From: Streptomyces umbrinus
GTDB taxonomy: Bacteria; Actinomycetota; Actinomycetes; Streptomycetales; Streptomycetaceae
DNA: 64,000 nucleotides
Reading direction: 5' to 3'
Assembly: GCF_030817415.1 (NCBI RefSeq)
Contig: NZ_JAUSZI010000002.1
Location: 2,728,001 to 2,792,000 of the forward strand
In this document: positions 1 through 8,045 of the stretch, one piece after another
Layout of the letters: each line of letters starts with the position of its first letter
Numbering within the stretch: the first letter of the stretch is position 1
Made by a program: the position numbers and the translations under genes
The notes under the pieces: model-generated
Seen by the model: only the letters and a program-made list of their open reading frames with translations
What the model was told of the DNA's origin: nothing
The model's database searches: none

Positions 1-152
1 TGGCCACGTATCTGGCCGACGGCAGGGTGCCGCGCGGTGGCGGCGAGGTCGACGCGGTGTGCAAGACGCTGCCCGACCCCAAGCCGCTGAGCAAGAAGGC
101 CTCGGCCTCGCGCGGCACGACGCTGCACGGGCTGCTCGGATTCCGGGGCTGA
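1..152 (+). CDS. C-terminal end of a probable alpha/beta hydrolase (5' truncated by window)
   Basis: An open frame runs from base 3 to a TGA at 150-152 and encodes the last 49 residues of a protein entering from the left. The tail contains YLADGRVP followed by a Cys-Lys-Thr-Leu-Pro context (VCKTLPDPKP). This resembles the C-terminal TAP-like lid of secreted Streptomyces alpha/beta hydrolases and tripeptidyl aminopeptidases. The catalytic residues lie outside the window, so the family call is an inference from the tail alone. Confidence 0.5.
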   Translation, partial: ATYLADGRVPRGGGEVDAVCKTLPDPKPLSKKASASRGTTLHGLLGFRG

Positions 153-217
153 GCCCCGGCAGGTGAGCGGCGGCGCCCGTCGGGGGCGTTGTCAGTGCCG
201 TGGTGCAGGATTGATCC

Positions 218-616
218 ATGGCCGAACTGACGCGCATCTCCGCCCCCGACGGGGTCGCCCCCGCCGCCGCGTACACCCACGTCGTCATGGGCACGGGCCG
301 CTTCGTGGCGGTCTCGGGCCAGCTCGCGCTCGACGAGGACGGCAAGCTCGTCGGGGAGGGTGACCCGGCGGCGCAGGCCCGTCAGGTCTTCGAGAACCTG
401 CGGCGCTGTCTGGCCGCGGCCGGGGCGACCTTCGACAACGTGGTCAAACTGACCTTCTTCGTCACGGACATGGCGTACATGCCGGCCGTCCGCGCGGCCC
501 GGGACGAGCACATATCCCCCGACCGCCTCCCGGCCGCCTCGGCCGTGCAGGTCGCCGCCCTGGTGAGCCCGGACTTCCTGCTGGAGATCGAGGCGTTCGC
601 GCTGCTGCCCGAGTGA
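218..616 (+). CDS. RidA family protein (enamine/imine deaminase-like)
   Basis: 132 residues, the normal length of the YjgF/YER057c/UK114 (RidA) family, which hydrolyses reactive 2-aminoacrylate and other enamine intermediates released by PLP enzymes. Family-type features are the early VSGQLALDEDG segment, the central QVFENLRRCLAAAGATFDNVVKLT helix-strand unit (split here only for description) and the C-terminal LLEIEAFALLP. The canonical Arg of true RidA near the end of a VARLP-like strand is not obvious, so deaminase activity is not certain. A CAGGAT hexamer at 206-211 sits exactly 6 bases before the ATG and there is no Shine-Dalgarno sequence, suggesting a leaderless mRNA. Confidence 0.85.
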   Translation: MAELTRISAPDGVAPAAAYTHVVMGTGRFVAVSGQLALDEDGKLVGEGDPAAQARQVFENLRRCLAAAGATFDNVVKLTFFVTDMAYMPAVRAARDEHISPDRLPAASAVQVAALVSPDFLLEIEAFALLPE

Positions 617-718
617 GCCGAGGGTGTCGCCCGAGGTAGTCGCGGGTGCCGCCCGGGCGATCCGCGGGCCCGCCGTAATTCACGGGACCCCTCCCCCACG
701 GCCGCCTAGGGTGCCGCC

Positions 719-1270
719 ATGGACGAACGCCTCCGCTCCCCTTCCGCCACTCTCCACGTCCGGGAGATGGTCCTGGCCGACTGTCCCCGCGTGGCCGAGA
801 TCCGCGTGCGCGGCTGGCAGACGGCGTACAAGGGGATGATGCCGCAGGCGTACCTCGACGGGCTCGACCCGGCGGAGGACGTCGGGCGTCTGCGGGCCCG
901 CTTCGAGCAGGCCGGTGAGAGCGTGGTGAGCCTGGTCGCGGAGTGGGACGGCGACGTCGTCGGCTGGGCGTGCCACGGCCCGTACCGGGAGGGCGAAGTC
1001 CGCACCGCGGAAGCCGAGTTGTACGCGATCTACGTGGACCTCGACCGGCTCGGGCACGGTGTCGGCCGCGCCCTGCTGCGGGAGTCCGTCGCCCGCTGCA
1101 CGGCCGCGGGGCACGGCCGGATGCTGCTGTGGGTGCTCCGGGAGAACACGGGCGCGCGCCGCTTCTACGAGAGGGCCGGTTTCGCACCGGACGGCGCTGA
1201 GGAGCCCTTCGAGGTGGACGGTGTCGAGGTGCCGGAGGTGCGTTACGCCCGTGTGCTGGGCGGCTCCTGA
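719..1270 (+). CDS. GNAT family N-acetyltransferase
   Basis: 183 residues with the GNAT fold. It has an N-terminal REMVLADCPRVAEI segment, a central strand ELYAIYVDLDRLGHGVGRAL carrying the acetyl-CoA pyrophosphate-binding loop (R/Q-x-x-G-x-G/A type, here LGHGVGRAL), and a C-terminal LLWVLRENTGARRFYERAGF, the usual motif B with the conserved Asn and Tyr. The acceptor substrate cannot be told. TAGGGT at 707-712 lies 6 bases before the ATG with no ribosome-binding site, consistent with leaderless transcription. The 3' end overlaps the convergent histidine kinase gene by 28 bases. Confidence 0.85.
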   Translation: MDERLRSPSATLHVREMVLADCPRVAEIRVRGWQTAYKGMMPQAYLDGLDPAEDVGRLRARFEQAGESVVSLVAEWDGDVVGWACHGPYREGEVRTAEAELYAIYVDLDRLGHGVGRALLRESVARCTAAGHGRMLLWVLRENTGARRFYERAGFAPDGAEEPFEVDGVEVPEVRYARVLGGS

Positions 1271-2259
1271 GGGAGGCTCACGCAGAACACGGCGCCGCTC
1301 GGCCGGCCGGGCTCGTACCAGGCGTCGCCGCCGTTCGCACGGGCCAGGCTGCGGGCGATCCACAGGCCGAGACCGGTGCCCTCGGTGACCGCCGCCGTCG
1401 CGGGGTCGCGGCGGTAGCGCTCGAAGAGGTGCGGGACGAAGGACTCGGGCACGCCCGGACCGTGGTCCGCGACGGACAGTTCGATGTGTCCGCCGGTGGC
1501 ACGCGCTGTGATCTCGACCGGCTCCCGGCCGTAGACGAGGGCGTTCTCCAGGTAGTTGGTGAAGATCTCGGCGAAGCCCACCCGGTCGACGCGGGCCACC
1601 AGATGCGCCGGGACGGCCAGCCGCAGGTCACGGCCGCGGGCCGCGGACTCGGCGAGCCGTTCCAGGAGGAAGCCCAGCACCGGCACCGCTTCCGGCACCC
1701 CCTGCTGCCACGCCCCGTCGATGCGGGCTGCGGTGAGCAGCTTGCGGACGAGCGACTGCAGTCGGGCCGTGCGCTCGGCGATCCGCTCGACCAGTTGCGC
1801 CCGCCCCTCGTCCGTCAGGTCGGGTGGCGGCTCCTTCAGCACGTGCACCAGGGCGCCCAGGGCGGCGAGCGGGTTGTGCAGTTGGTGTGCGGCCACGGCG
1901 ACGACCACGCTCTGGTGTTCGAGGGCGGACTGGAGGACGTGGTCTGCCTGCCGTCGGCGGGTTCCGTCGCGCAGCGCGGCCACGTACAGCCGGCGGTCGT
2001 CGTGTCGGGCCAGGGTGACCCGCATCTCGACGACCTTGCTGCGGCCGTTCGGCAGGACCAGTGTGACCTCGGTGGCCTCGCCGTGGACCAGCGGGAAGCC
2101 GAACACCGAGCCGATCAGTTCGTCCTCGGGGCGCTCCAGCAGGGCCGCCGCGGCCGGGTTGCAGGCTCGTACGCAGCCGTCCGCGTCGACCGCGACGATG
2201 CCGTCCGGGGCGGCCAGCATCATGGCTTCGTAGAGATCCCGCGGCCCGTCGTCAGTCAT
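1243..2259 (-). CDS. PAS domain sensor histidine kinase
   Basis: 338 residues and no membrane segment, so probably cytosolic. An N-terminal PAS domain (about 10-110, GIVAVDADGCVRACNPAAAALL) is followed by a HisKA-type dimerisation helix with the phospho-acceptor in AAHQLHNPLAAL (an E-to-Q variant of the usual H-E-L-x-N-P box). Then comes a HATPase domain with N box (NYLENALVYG), G1 box (DHGPGVP) and G2 box (GTGLGLWIARSLA). It is divergent from the NarL-type regulator at 2650, about 390 bases away across a palindromic element. That regulator's class normally pairs with HisKA_3 kinases, so they may not be partners. Confidence 0.85.
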   Translation of the reverse strand: MTDDGPRDLYEAMMLAAPDGIVAVDADGCVRACNPAAAALLERPEDELIGSVFGFPLVHGEATEVTLVLPNGRSKVVEMRVTLARHDDRRLYVAALRDGTRRRQADHVLQSALEHQSVVVAVAAHQLHNPLAALGALVHVLKEPPPDLTDEGRAQLVERIAERTARLQSLVRKLLTAARIDGAWQQGVPEAVPVLGFLLERLAESAARGRDLRLAVPAHLVARVDRVGFAEIFTNYLENALVYGREPVEITARATGGHIELSVADHGPGVPESFVPHLFERYRRDPATAAVTEGTGLGLWIARSLARANGGDAWYEPGRPSGAVFCVSLPQEPPSTRA

Positions 2260-2264
2260 TGATG

Positions 2265-2475
2265 TCGCCCCCGCCGCCCCTACCGATTCCCGTCCCTTTT
2301 CGGGGGCCAGCCCCCGAACCCCCGCTCCTCAAACGCCGGAGGGGCTGAAGATCTCGCAGCCCGGGCCGACATACTCAGCCCGTCCGGCGTTTGAGGACGA
2401 GGCCGTTCAGGCCGACAAGCGGGGGTCTGGGGGCGCAGCCCCCAGGGACGGGACGGGTAGGGGCGGCGGGGGCGA
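2265..2475. repeat. 211-bp palindromic intergenic element, copy 1
   Basis: Bounded by a perfect 20-bp terminal inverted repeat, TCGCCCCCGCCGCCCCTACC at 2265-2284 and its reverse complement at 2456-2475. Inside, a second inverted pair (2326-2348 against 2376-2398, containing CTCAAACGCCGG / CCGGCGTTTGAG) gives a long cruciform or hairpin. G-rich and C-rich arms (GGGGGCCAGCCCCC, CTGGGGGCGCAGCCCCCAG) fill the rest. No coding potential is seen. A second element with the same ends and length occurs at 22474-22684. It occupies most of the gap between the divergent kinase and regulator genes. Confidence 0.8.
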
Positions 2476-2649
2476 AGAACCACGCTTTCGGCCTCAACTC
2501 TGGACTGCCACAACGCCGTTGGGCCAGACACGGGGAACACATTTCCGAGTACGGCCGGGGCCTGACGGCGCCGCACGGCACTACGCTCGAAAGCGCATCG
2601 CCACAACCGGCCCAGGGAGAGCCGGCCATCCGGAGGGGGAGGATCCGGG

Positions 2650-3279
2650 ATGATCCGCGTGCTCGTGGTCGAAGACCAGCGCGCGCTGGCCGACGCCCTG
2701 GCCATCGCCATCGCGGCGCAGCCCGACCTGGACTGCGGTGACGCGGTGGGCACGGTCGACGAGGCGTTGCGGGAGGCGGCCCGTCGGCCACCCGCCGTGG
2801 TGCTCATGGACATCCATCTGCCGGGCAGGGACGGCATCGAGGGCACCCGGCTGCTGAAGGCCGCGCATCCCTCGACCCGGGTGGTCGTCCTCACCGCGGA
2901 CGCGACCCCCGACCAACTGGCGCGGGCGGTGACGGCGGGCGCCTCGGCCTTCCTCGCCAAGCACAGCGCCTTCGGGGACATCCTCACCGCGATCCGGACC
3001 ACGGCCAACGGCAAGCTCCTGGTGGAGGAGTCGACCCTGGCGGCGCGGCTGCCCGAGCAGCGGTGGGAGCGGAGCGGGCTGACCCGCCGGGAGCACGAGG
3101 TGCTGTCCCTGCTCGCCCAGGGACACGGACTCAAGGTGATCGCGGACCGTCTCGTGCTCAGCCGGCACACGGTGCGCGGGCATGTGAAGAGCGTCCTGGT
3201 GAAACTGGGCGCCCACAGCCAGCTGGAGGCCGTGGTCACGGCGACGCGCCTGGGCATCCTGCCGCGCCCGACCGCATGA
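2650..3279 (+). CDS. NarL/FixJ-family response regulator
   Basis: 209 residues. The receiver domain (1-120) has the acidic pocket E8-D9, phospho-acceptor D54 in VVLMDIHLPGRDG, and Thr in VVVLTADA. The C-terminal LuxR-type helix-turn-helix (about 145-205) reads LTRREHEVLSLLAQG...IADRLVLSRHTVRGHVKSVL. The usual conserved switch Lys is present (FLAKHS). A good ribosome-binding site (GGAGGGGGAGGA) precedes the ATG. Divergent from the PAS kinase gene; no adjacent HisKA_3 kinase, so it may be an orphan regulator. Confidence 0.9.
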   Translation: MIRVLVVEDQRALADALAIAIAAQPDLDCGDAVGTVDEALREAARRPPAVVLMDIHLPGRDGIEGTRLLKAAHPSTRVVVLTADATPDQLARAVTAGASAFLAKHSAFGDILTAIRTTANGKLLVEESTLAARLPEQRWERSGLTRREHEVLSLLAQGHGLKVIADRLVLSRHTVRGHVKSVLVKLGAHSQLEAVVTATRLGILPRPTA

Positions 3280-3586
3280 CACGTTCCGACCGTAGAACGG
3301 TGAATCAGCCCATCTGAGGGGGCCGTTCGCCCCGCCTGGGGGATGCCCGGGCCCCCGCCCGCTGTCTATCGTGCGAAAAGTGCGGCCCCGTGGACCGGGG
3401 CCGTCGGGGAGCAGGACCCGGGCCAGATGCGCGGAGATGACGGCAGGTCGGATCCCGCGACGTTCGTCCGCCTGCCGGTCGCCCGTCTCCCGCCGGGCGA
3501 ACCCCCGGCGACCCCGCCTTCACCAAGCGCGCTCGGCACCCGCCGCCGACCTTGTGCTCCCCGTGCCCATCCCGCCCAATCCACGC
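3280..3586. other. Intergenic region between convergent genes
   Basis: No credible gene. It holds a perfect 8-bp-stem hairpin, CGGCCCCG-TGGAC-CGGGGCCG, at 3383-3403. This could act as a bidirectional terminator between the response regulator and the convergent HEAT-repeat gene, although no U-tract follows. Confidence 0.5.
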
Positions 3587-4180
3587 CTATCCGCGTGGCG
3601 AGCGCTGCGCCGGCAGCCTCTTCAGCGCACCCGCCGCCGCCTGGGCGAGCGGTGGATGGGCGAGGGCCTCGTTCAGGACGGGGCGGGCCCGTTCGTCGCC
3701 CAGAGCGCCGAGCCCGTCCACGCACGCGATGGCGACACGGCGGTACGGGTCGTGCGGGCGGAACCTGCGGGCCAGGGTCGTGATCAGCGCGGGTACGGAC
3801 TCGGGAGCGCGCAGCTCGACCAGGAGCCGTACCGGATGGAGCGCGTAGGCGACGCGCAGCTCGTTGGTGGCGAGGGCGGCCGCCGCGCGGGCGGTGCGCG
3901 GGTCGCCGAGCCGGGCCAGGGCATGCGCGGCGGACGCGCAGCGCTGCGGGTCGCGGTGGTTGAGCAGCAGGACGAGTGCCTCGAAGGCCCGCCGGTCTCC
4001 GGCGAGCCCGAGCCGGAACGCGGCCAACTCCCGTGCCCAGAGCCGCTGTTCGGGTGCGACTAGCACGTCGGCCAGTTCGTCGAGGTCGCCGGTCGAGGCC
4101 AGCCGCTCGTACGAGTACGACGCGGCCGCGCCCGCCTCGTGCCGTAAGCGCTGGGTGAGCGATCGCAACTCTTCGTCCAT
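3587..4180 (-). CDS. HEAT-repeat domain protein
   Basis: 197 residues, almost wholly alpha-helical, with repeated units of the HEAT/PBS-lyase type. Examples are LWARELAAFRLGLAGDRRAFEAL, CASAAHALARLGDPRTARAA and VAIACVDGLGALGDERARPVL (described by segment), each with the Ala-Leu-x-x-Leu-Gly-Asp pattern. Such repeats form protein-binding superhelices; no catalytic motif is visible and the partner is unknown. TAGGCT about 8 bases before the ATG and no Shine-Dalgarno suggest a leaderless transcript. Divergent from the dehydrogenase gene at 4540. Confidence 0.75.
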   Translation of the reverse strand: MDEELRSLTQRLRHEAGAAASYSYERLASTGDLDELADVLVAPEQRLWARELAAFRLGLAGDRRAFEALVLLLNHRDPQRCASAAHALARLGDPRTARAAAALATNELRVAYALHPVRLLVELRAPESVPALITTLARRFRPHDPYRRVAIACVDGLGALGDERARPVLNEALAHPPLAQAAAGALKRLPAQRSPRG

Positions 4181-4231
4181 ATCGCCGAAGCCTATCGGCG
4201 ACGTACGTCACATTCACCGGGGACTGGCGCG

Positions 4232-4277
4232 CTCGTTACCCACGAGTTAAGCTCAATCGAGCGAGTTACCCACTCGC
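4232..4277. promoter_or_regulatory. Paired inverted repeats upstream of the dehydrogenase gene
   Basis: Two related palindromes, CTCG-TTACCCA-CGAG (4232-4246) and GCGAGT-TACCC-ACTCGC (4261-4277), share the core TTACCCAC with copies 30 bp apart, about three helical turns. This is the geometry expected of a dimeric (for example TetR-type) repressor site. They lie between the divergent HEAT-repeat gene and the 3-hydroxyacyl-CoA dehydrogenase. The binding protein is not known. Confidence 0.45.
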
Positions 4278-4539
4278 TGACTTGCTCGTGGTGGCCTGGT
4301 GACGCAGCCGCCGCGGGTGCTGGTCGGTTCGGTACTTCACGTACCTCAGTACGACACGGCTCCGGGACAGGGCCGGTCGGGTCTTCCTCACCGTTTCGTG
4401 GGCTCGCAGTCTCACCCACTCACGGCGCCGGGCGTGTGCGCTTTCGTAGCCCGGCATCACCCGCAACCTCCGCACCGTGTGCGCCCGTCGGCGTACCCGG
4501 GTGCGTCCCTCAGTCGTCACTCATTCCTGGAGTCCCGCG

Positions 4540-6357
4540 ATGGCCACTCCCCTGTCCGACCCTTCCCTGTCGCTCTCCGCGTCCCCGCTCAAGACCGTCG
4601 CCGTCGTCGGCCTCGGCACGATGGGGACCGGCATCGCCGAGATCCTGGCCAAGGCCGGCCGCGAGGTCGTGGGCATCGACATCAGCGAGGCCGCCGCCGC
4701 GCAGGCCACCGCCGCCCTGGAGTCCTCGACCGCCCGCGCCGTGCAGCGCGGGCGCATCACCGAGCAGGAGCGCGACGACGCTCTCGCCCGCTTCGTCACG
4801 TCGACGGACCTGCGGGCCGCGGCCGACGCCGACCTGGTGATCGAGGTGGCTCCGGAGTCGTACGACATCAAGCACCAGATCTTCCGGGAGCTGGACGGCA
4901 TCGTGCGTCCGGAGACGATCCTGGCGACCGGCACCAACGCCCTGTCCGTCACGCGGCTTGCCGCCGACTCGGCCCGCCCCGAGCGGGTGCTTGGCCTGCA
5001 CTTCTTCAACCCGGCCCCGGCGATGAAGCTGGTCGAGGTCGTCTCGTCCGTGCTGACCGCGCCGGCCGCCGTCGCCGCCGTCACGGACCTCGCCCTCGAA
5101 CTCGGCAAGGAGCCCGTCGCGGTCGGCGACCGCCCCGGCTTCGTCGCCGACGGGCTGCTCTTCGGCTACCTCAACCAGGCCGCCGCGATGTACGAGGCGA
5201 AGTACGCGAGCCGCGAGGACATCGACGCCGCGATGAGGCTGGGCTGCGGCCTGCCCATGGGCCCGCTGGCGCTGCTGGACCTGATCGGCGTCGACACCGC
5301 GCGTACGGTCCTGGAGGCCATGTACGCCGAGTCGCGCGACCGGCTGCACGCGCCCTCGCCCATCCTCAAGCAGCTCAGCGAGGCGGGCCTGACCGGGCGC
5401 AAGTCGGGGCGCGGCTTCTACACGTACGACGCCCCGGGCAGCGCGACCGTCGTGCGGGACGCGCTGACTCCCCTGGAGGGCGCTTCGCCGCTGCCCGGCC
5501 GTACCGTGCGTTCGGTCGGCGTCGCGGGCTCCGGCACCATGGCGTCCGGTATCGCGGAGGTCTTCGCGAAGGCCGGGTACGAGGTCGTGCTCGCCGCCCG
5601 CAGCGAGGAGAAGGCGCAGGCCGCCAAGGCCCGTATCGGCAAGTCGCTCTCACGCTCCGTCGACAAGGGCCGGATGACCGCCGAGGCCGCCGCCGAGACG
5701 CTGGGACGGATCACCGCGGCGGGCTCGTACGACGCCTTCGCGGACGTCGATCTGGCGCTGGAGGCGGTCGCCGAGGACCTGGAGATCAAACAGCAGCTGT
5801 TCGCGGTGTTCGACAAGGTCTGCAAGCCGGGCGCGATCCTGGCCACCACGACCTCGTCACTGCCCGTCGTGGCCTGTGCCCGCGCCACCTCGCGGCCGCA
5901 GGACGTGATCGGCATGCACTTCTTCAACCCGGCCCCGGCGATGAAGCTCGTCGAGGTCGTGCGCACGGTCCTGACGGCCGACGACGTGCACGCCACGGTC
6001 CGGGAGGTCTGCGCGAAGGTCCGCAAGCACCCGGTGGACTGCGGCGACCGGGCCGGTTTCATCGTGAACGCGCTGCTGTTCCCGTACCTGAACAACGCGA
6101 TCAAGATGGTCCAGGAGCACTACGCGACGCTCGACGACATCGACGCCGCGATGAAGCTCGGCGGCGGCTATCCGATGGGCCCCTTCGAGCTCCTCGACGT
6201 GGTCGGCCTGGACGTCTCGCTGGCCATCGAGAAGGTCCTGCACCGCGAGTTCCGTGACCCGGGCCTCGCCCCCGCGCCCCTCCTGGAGCACCTGGTGGCC
6301 GCGGGCTGCCTCGGCCGCAAGACGGGCCGCGGCTTCCGCGAATATGCACGGCGCTGA
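4540..6357 (+). CDS. Tandem-duplicated 3-hydroxyacyl-CoA (3-hydroxybutyryl-CoA) dehydrogenase
   Basis: 605 residues made of two complete short-chain 3-hydroxyacyl-CoA dehydrogenase modules in tandem, each a Rossmann NAD(P) domain plus helical C-domain. Nucleotide-binding loops are [13 protein letters not shown] (about residue 22) and [13 protein letters not shown] (about 330). Both modules carry the catalytic [15 protein letters not shown] signature and the C-terminal [11 protein letters not shown] / [11 protein letters not shown] ending. A single module is about 285 residues, so this is a whole-gene internal duplication. It probably interconverts acetoacetyl-CoA and 3-hydroxybutyryl-CoA, feeding crotonyl-CoA to the nearby Ccr. 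The start at 4540 is chosen because GGAG lies 7 bases upstream. Confidence 0.88.
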   Translation: MATPLSDPSLSLSASPLKTVAVVGLGTMGTGIAEILAKAGREVVGIDISEAAAAQATAALESSTARAVQRGRITEQERDDALARFVTSTDLRAAADADLVIEVAPESYDIKHQIFRELDGIVRPETILATGTNALSVTRLAADSARPERVLGLHFFNPAPAMKLVEVVSSVLTAPAAVAAVTDLALELGKEPVAVGDRPGFVADGLLFGYLNQAAAMYEAKYASREDIDAAMRLGCGLPMGPLALLDLIGVDTARTVLEAMYAESRDRLHAPSPILKQLSEAGLTGRKSGRGFYTYDAPGSATVVRDALTPLEGASPLPGRTVRSVGVAGSGTMASGIAEVFAKAGYEVVLAARSEEKAQAAKARIGKSLSRSVDKGRMTAEAAAETLGRITAAGSYDAFADVDLALEAVAEDLEIKQQLFAVFDKVCKPGAILATTTSSLPVVACARATSRPQDVIGMHFFNPAPAMKLVEVVRTVLTADDVHATVREVCAKVRKHPVDCGDRAGFIVNALLFPYLNNAIKMVQEHYATLDDIDAAMKLGGGYPMGPFELLDVVGLDVSLAIEKVLHREFRDPGLAPAPLLEHLVAAGCLGRKTGRGFREYARR

Positions 6358-6763
6358 GCCGCCGCGCGACGCCGGGCCAGGGGACAGGCCCGGCGAGCTC
6401 GCCTCCGGGCCATGGGACCGGCCCGGAGGCGGGCCCGCGGCCGGATCCGGTGCCGGAGCCGCCCTCGGATCCGGCACCGGGCCGGGGGCAGAGCAGAGGT
6501 CCGGCGGCGGGCCCGTGAACGGGACAGAGCACCAGGCGGCCGTCGGGTCCACAAACGGGACACGGCAGCGGGCGGTCGTCGGGTCCATGGACGGGTCCGC
6601 GCACGCGGCCGGGCTCTCGGCCGATGGCCGGCCCGGCGACTTGTTCGCCGAACACGCCGACTGGGGCGGACTGCTCGATCCGGCCGCCGCCCCGGTCCCG
6701 GTCCCGGTCGGGGAAAGACCCGGTCATGAGCGCTCCGCCGCGTACATGCAGTACGTTCGGGGC
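6358..6763. other. Low-complexity intergenic region
   Basis: About 400 bases of G/C-rich imperfect repeats built from CGGGCC, GGGTCC and GGACGGG blocks. A frame is open right through into the TetR gene, but its translation is Gly/Pro/Ala-rich with no family resemblance, so it is not called. Just before the TetR start lies TACGTT (6752-6757), exactly 6 bases ahead of the ATG at 6764, a plausible -10 for a leaderless message. Confidence 0.5.
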
Positions 6764-7573
6764 ATGTCCCAGCCCGCCAAGTCCTCCCGTACCCCAGCCA
6801 CGCCCGACGCTCCGGAGAGCGCCGCGGGCAGTCGTGCGGCCGCGCAGCGGCTCAAGATGCGCCGCGAACTCGCGGCCGCCGCGATGGAGCTGTTCGCGAC
6901 GAAGGGGTACGAGGCGACGACCGTCGACGAGATCGCGGCCGCGGCCGGGGTCGCCCGGCGCACCTTCTTCCGGCACTTCCGCTCCAAGGAAGAGGCGATC
7001 TTCCCGGACCACGACGACACGTTGATCCGGGCCGAGGCGGTGCTCAACGCGGCGCCGGCGCACGAGCATCCGCTCGACACGGTGTGCCGCGGCATCAAGG
7101 AAGTCATGAAGATGTACGCGGCGAGGCCGGAGATCTCGGTGTCACGCTACAAGCTCACCCGCGAGGTACCAACCCTGCGGGAGGCGGAGATCGCGTCCGT
7201 GGCGCGCTACGAGCGGCTCTTCACCCGCTATCTGCTGGGCCACTTCGACGAGCACGCCCACGACGACGACGCCAACGACGACCCGCTGCTCGCGGAGGTC
7301 GCCGCGTCCGCCGTGGTCACGGCCCACAACCACGTGCTGCGGCGCTGGCTGCGGGCGGGCGGCCAGGGAGACGTCGAGAGCCAGCTCGACCACGCCTTCG
7401 CGATCGTCCGGAAGACCTTCGGTACGGGCATCGGGGCCGGGCGGGACACCCCGCCGCGCTCGGTGCCCGCCGCCTCCGTGGAGGGCGAGGTGCTGGTGAC
7501 CGTGGCCCGCGTGGACGCTCCGCTGGACCAGGTGATGCGCACGATCGAGCAGGCGCTCAAGGAACGGCCGTAG
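6764..7573 (+). CDS. TetR family transcriptional regulator next to ccr
   Basis: 269 residues with a TetR N-terminal helix-turn-helix: [20 protein letters not shown], then [19 protein letters not shown] and the SKEEAIF continuation. This is followed by a helical ligand-binding domain with an acidic insert ([11 protein letters not shown]). The frame is open further upstream; ATG 6764 is preferred because it starts just before the DNA-binding domain and has a -10-like hexamer 6 bases away. Immediately upstream of ccr on the same strand, so it is a natural candidate regulator of the ethylmalonyl-CoA genes (inference from position). Confidence 0.85.
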   Translation: MSQPAKSSRTPATPDAPESAAGSRAAAQRLKMRRELAAAAMELFATKGYEATTVDEIAAAAGVARRTFFRHFRSKEEAIFPDHDDTLIRAEAVLNAAPAHEHPLDTVCRGIKEVMKMYAARPEISVSRYKLTREVPTLREAEIASVARYERLFTRYLLGHFDEHAHDDDANDDPLLAEVAASAVVTAHNHVLRRWLRAGGQGDVESQLDHAFAIVRKTFGTGIGAGRDTPPRSVPAASVEGEVLVTVARVDAPLDQVMRTIEQALKERP

Positions 7574-7624
7574 CAGCACCCGCGAAACCGCGGCAGCCGT
7601 AGCAGCACTCGGTGGAACCGCGGC
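7568..7624 (+). repeat. Imperfect tandem duplication at the end of the TetR gene
   Basis: Two direct copies of about 27-28 bp (7568-7594 and 7597-7624), each beginning CCGTAGCAGCAC and ending ACCGCGGC. The first contains the TetR stop codon. The second runs into GCGGCT-C-AGCCGC (7620-7632), a small hairpin that could help termination. Confidence 0.6.
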
Positions 7625-7724
7625 TCAGCCGCTGTCCTCGCCGAACACCTGATCGCCGGACGAGCTCCAATGTGAGCGCGTCCGGCATCTTTTTGCCCAG
7701 ATTCAGGCGTTTCCGGACCCAGTC

Positions 7725-7753
7725 TGATCGATCATCGCTCACGTGTTACGTAA
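7725..7753. promoter_or_regulatory. Cluster of palindromes upstream of ccr
   Basis: Within 29 bases there are three perfect palindromes: TGATCGATCA (7725-7734), CACGTG (7740-7745) and directly adjoining TTACGTAA (7746-7753). They sit about 300 bases upstream of the ccr start. A weak promoter-like pair, TTGCGG (7791-7796) with 17 bases to TACGTT (7814-7819), follows and would give a leader of about 220 nt. The palindromes are candidate operators for the neighbouring TetR protein. Confidence 0.35.
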
Positions 7754-8045
7754 AGATTTCACCTGAGCGCAACTTCTGGCACTCCGTGCCTTGCGGCGTG
7801 ACACGGCGTGCCATACGTTGAAGTTGTCCGGGCGGCCGGCGTGCAGAGATCCTTCGTACGCCGGCTGTCCCCGCAAACCAATGGTCTGCGCGCCCGGACG
7901 CCTGCGTCACAGGCAACCTTCCGCGCCACAACGCGCTGCCGAGCACCACCCTCGCCGAACCGACGGCACTGCCTCTCACCAGCAGCAATCACCCCGACGT
8001 AACCCTCAGCGTTCCCCTCAGACGCTCATCGCCGGAGGCACCACC

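Noticed and set aside
2265..2475. Element considered as an insertion sequence remnant
   Set aside because: Only about 211 bp, no transposase coding and no visible target-site duplication; kept as a palindromic repeat instead.
4300..4539. Possible tRNA or small RNA gene in the gap before the dehydrogenase
   Set aside because: Several short inverted repeats but no cloverleaf, no T-loop GTTCGANTC motif and no recognisable RNA family.
4299..6257. 652-residue plus-strand open frame overlapping the 3-hydroxyacyl-CoA dehydrogenase
   Set aside because: Arg/Gly/Pro-rich translation without family motifs; it is the shifted-frame shadow of the dehydrogenase gene in G/C-rich DNA.
7791..8045. N-terminal extension of Ccr
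   Set aside because: The frame is open upstream, but the GTG at 8046 has GGAGG at correct spacing and gives residue numbering that matches the known CO2-binding residues.
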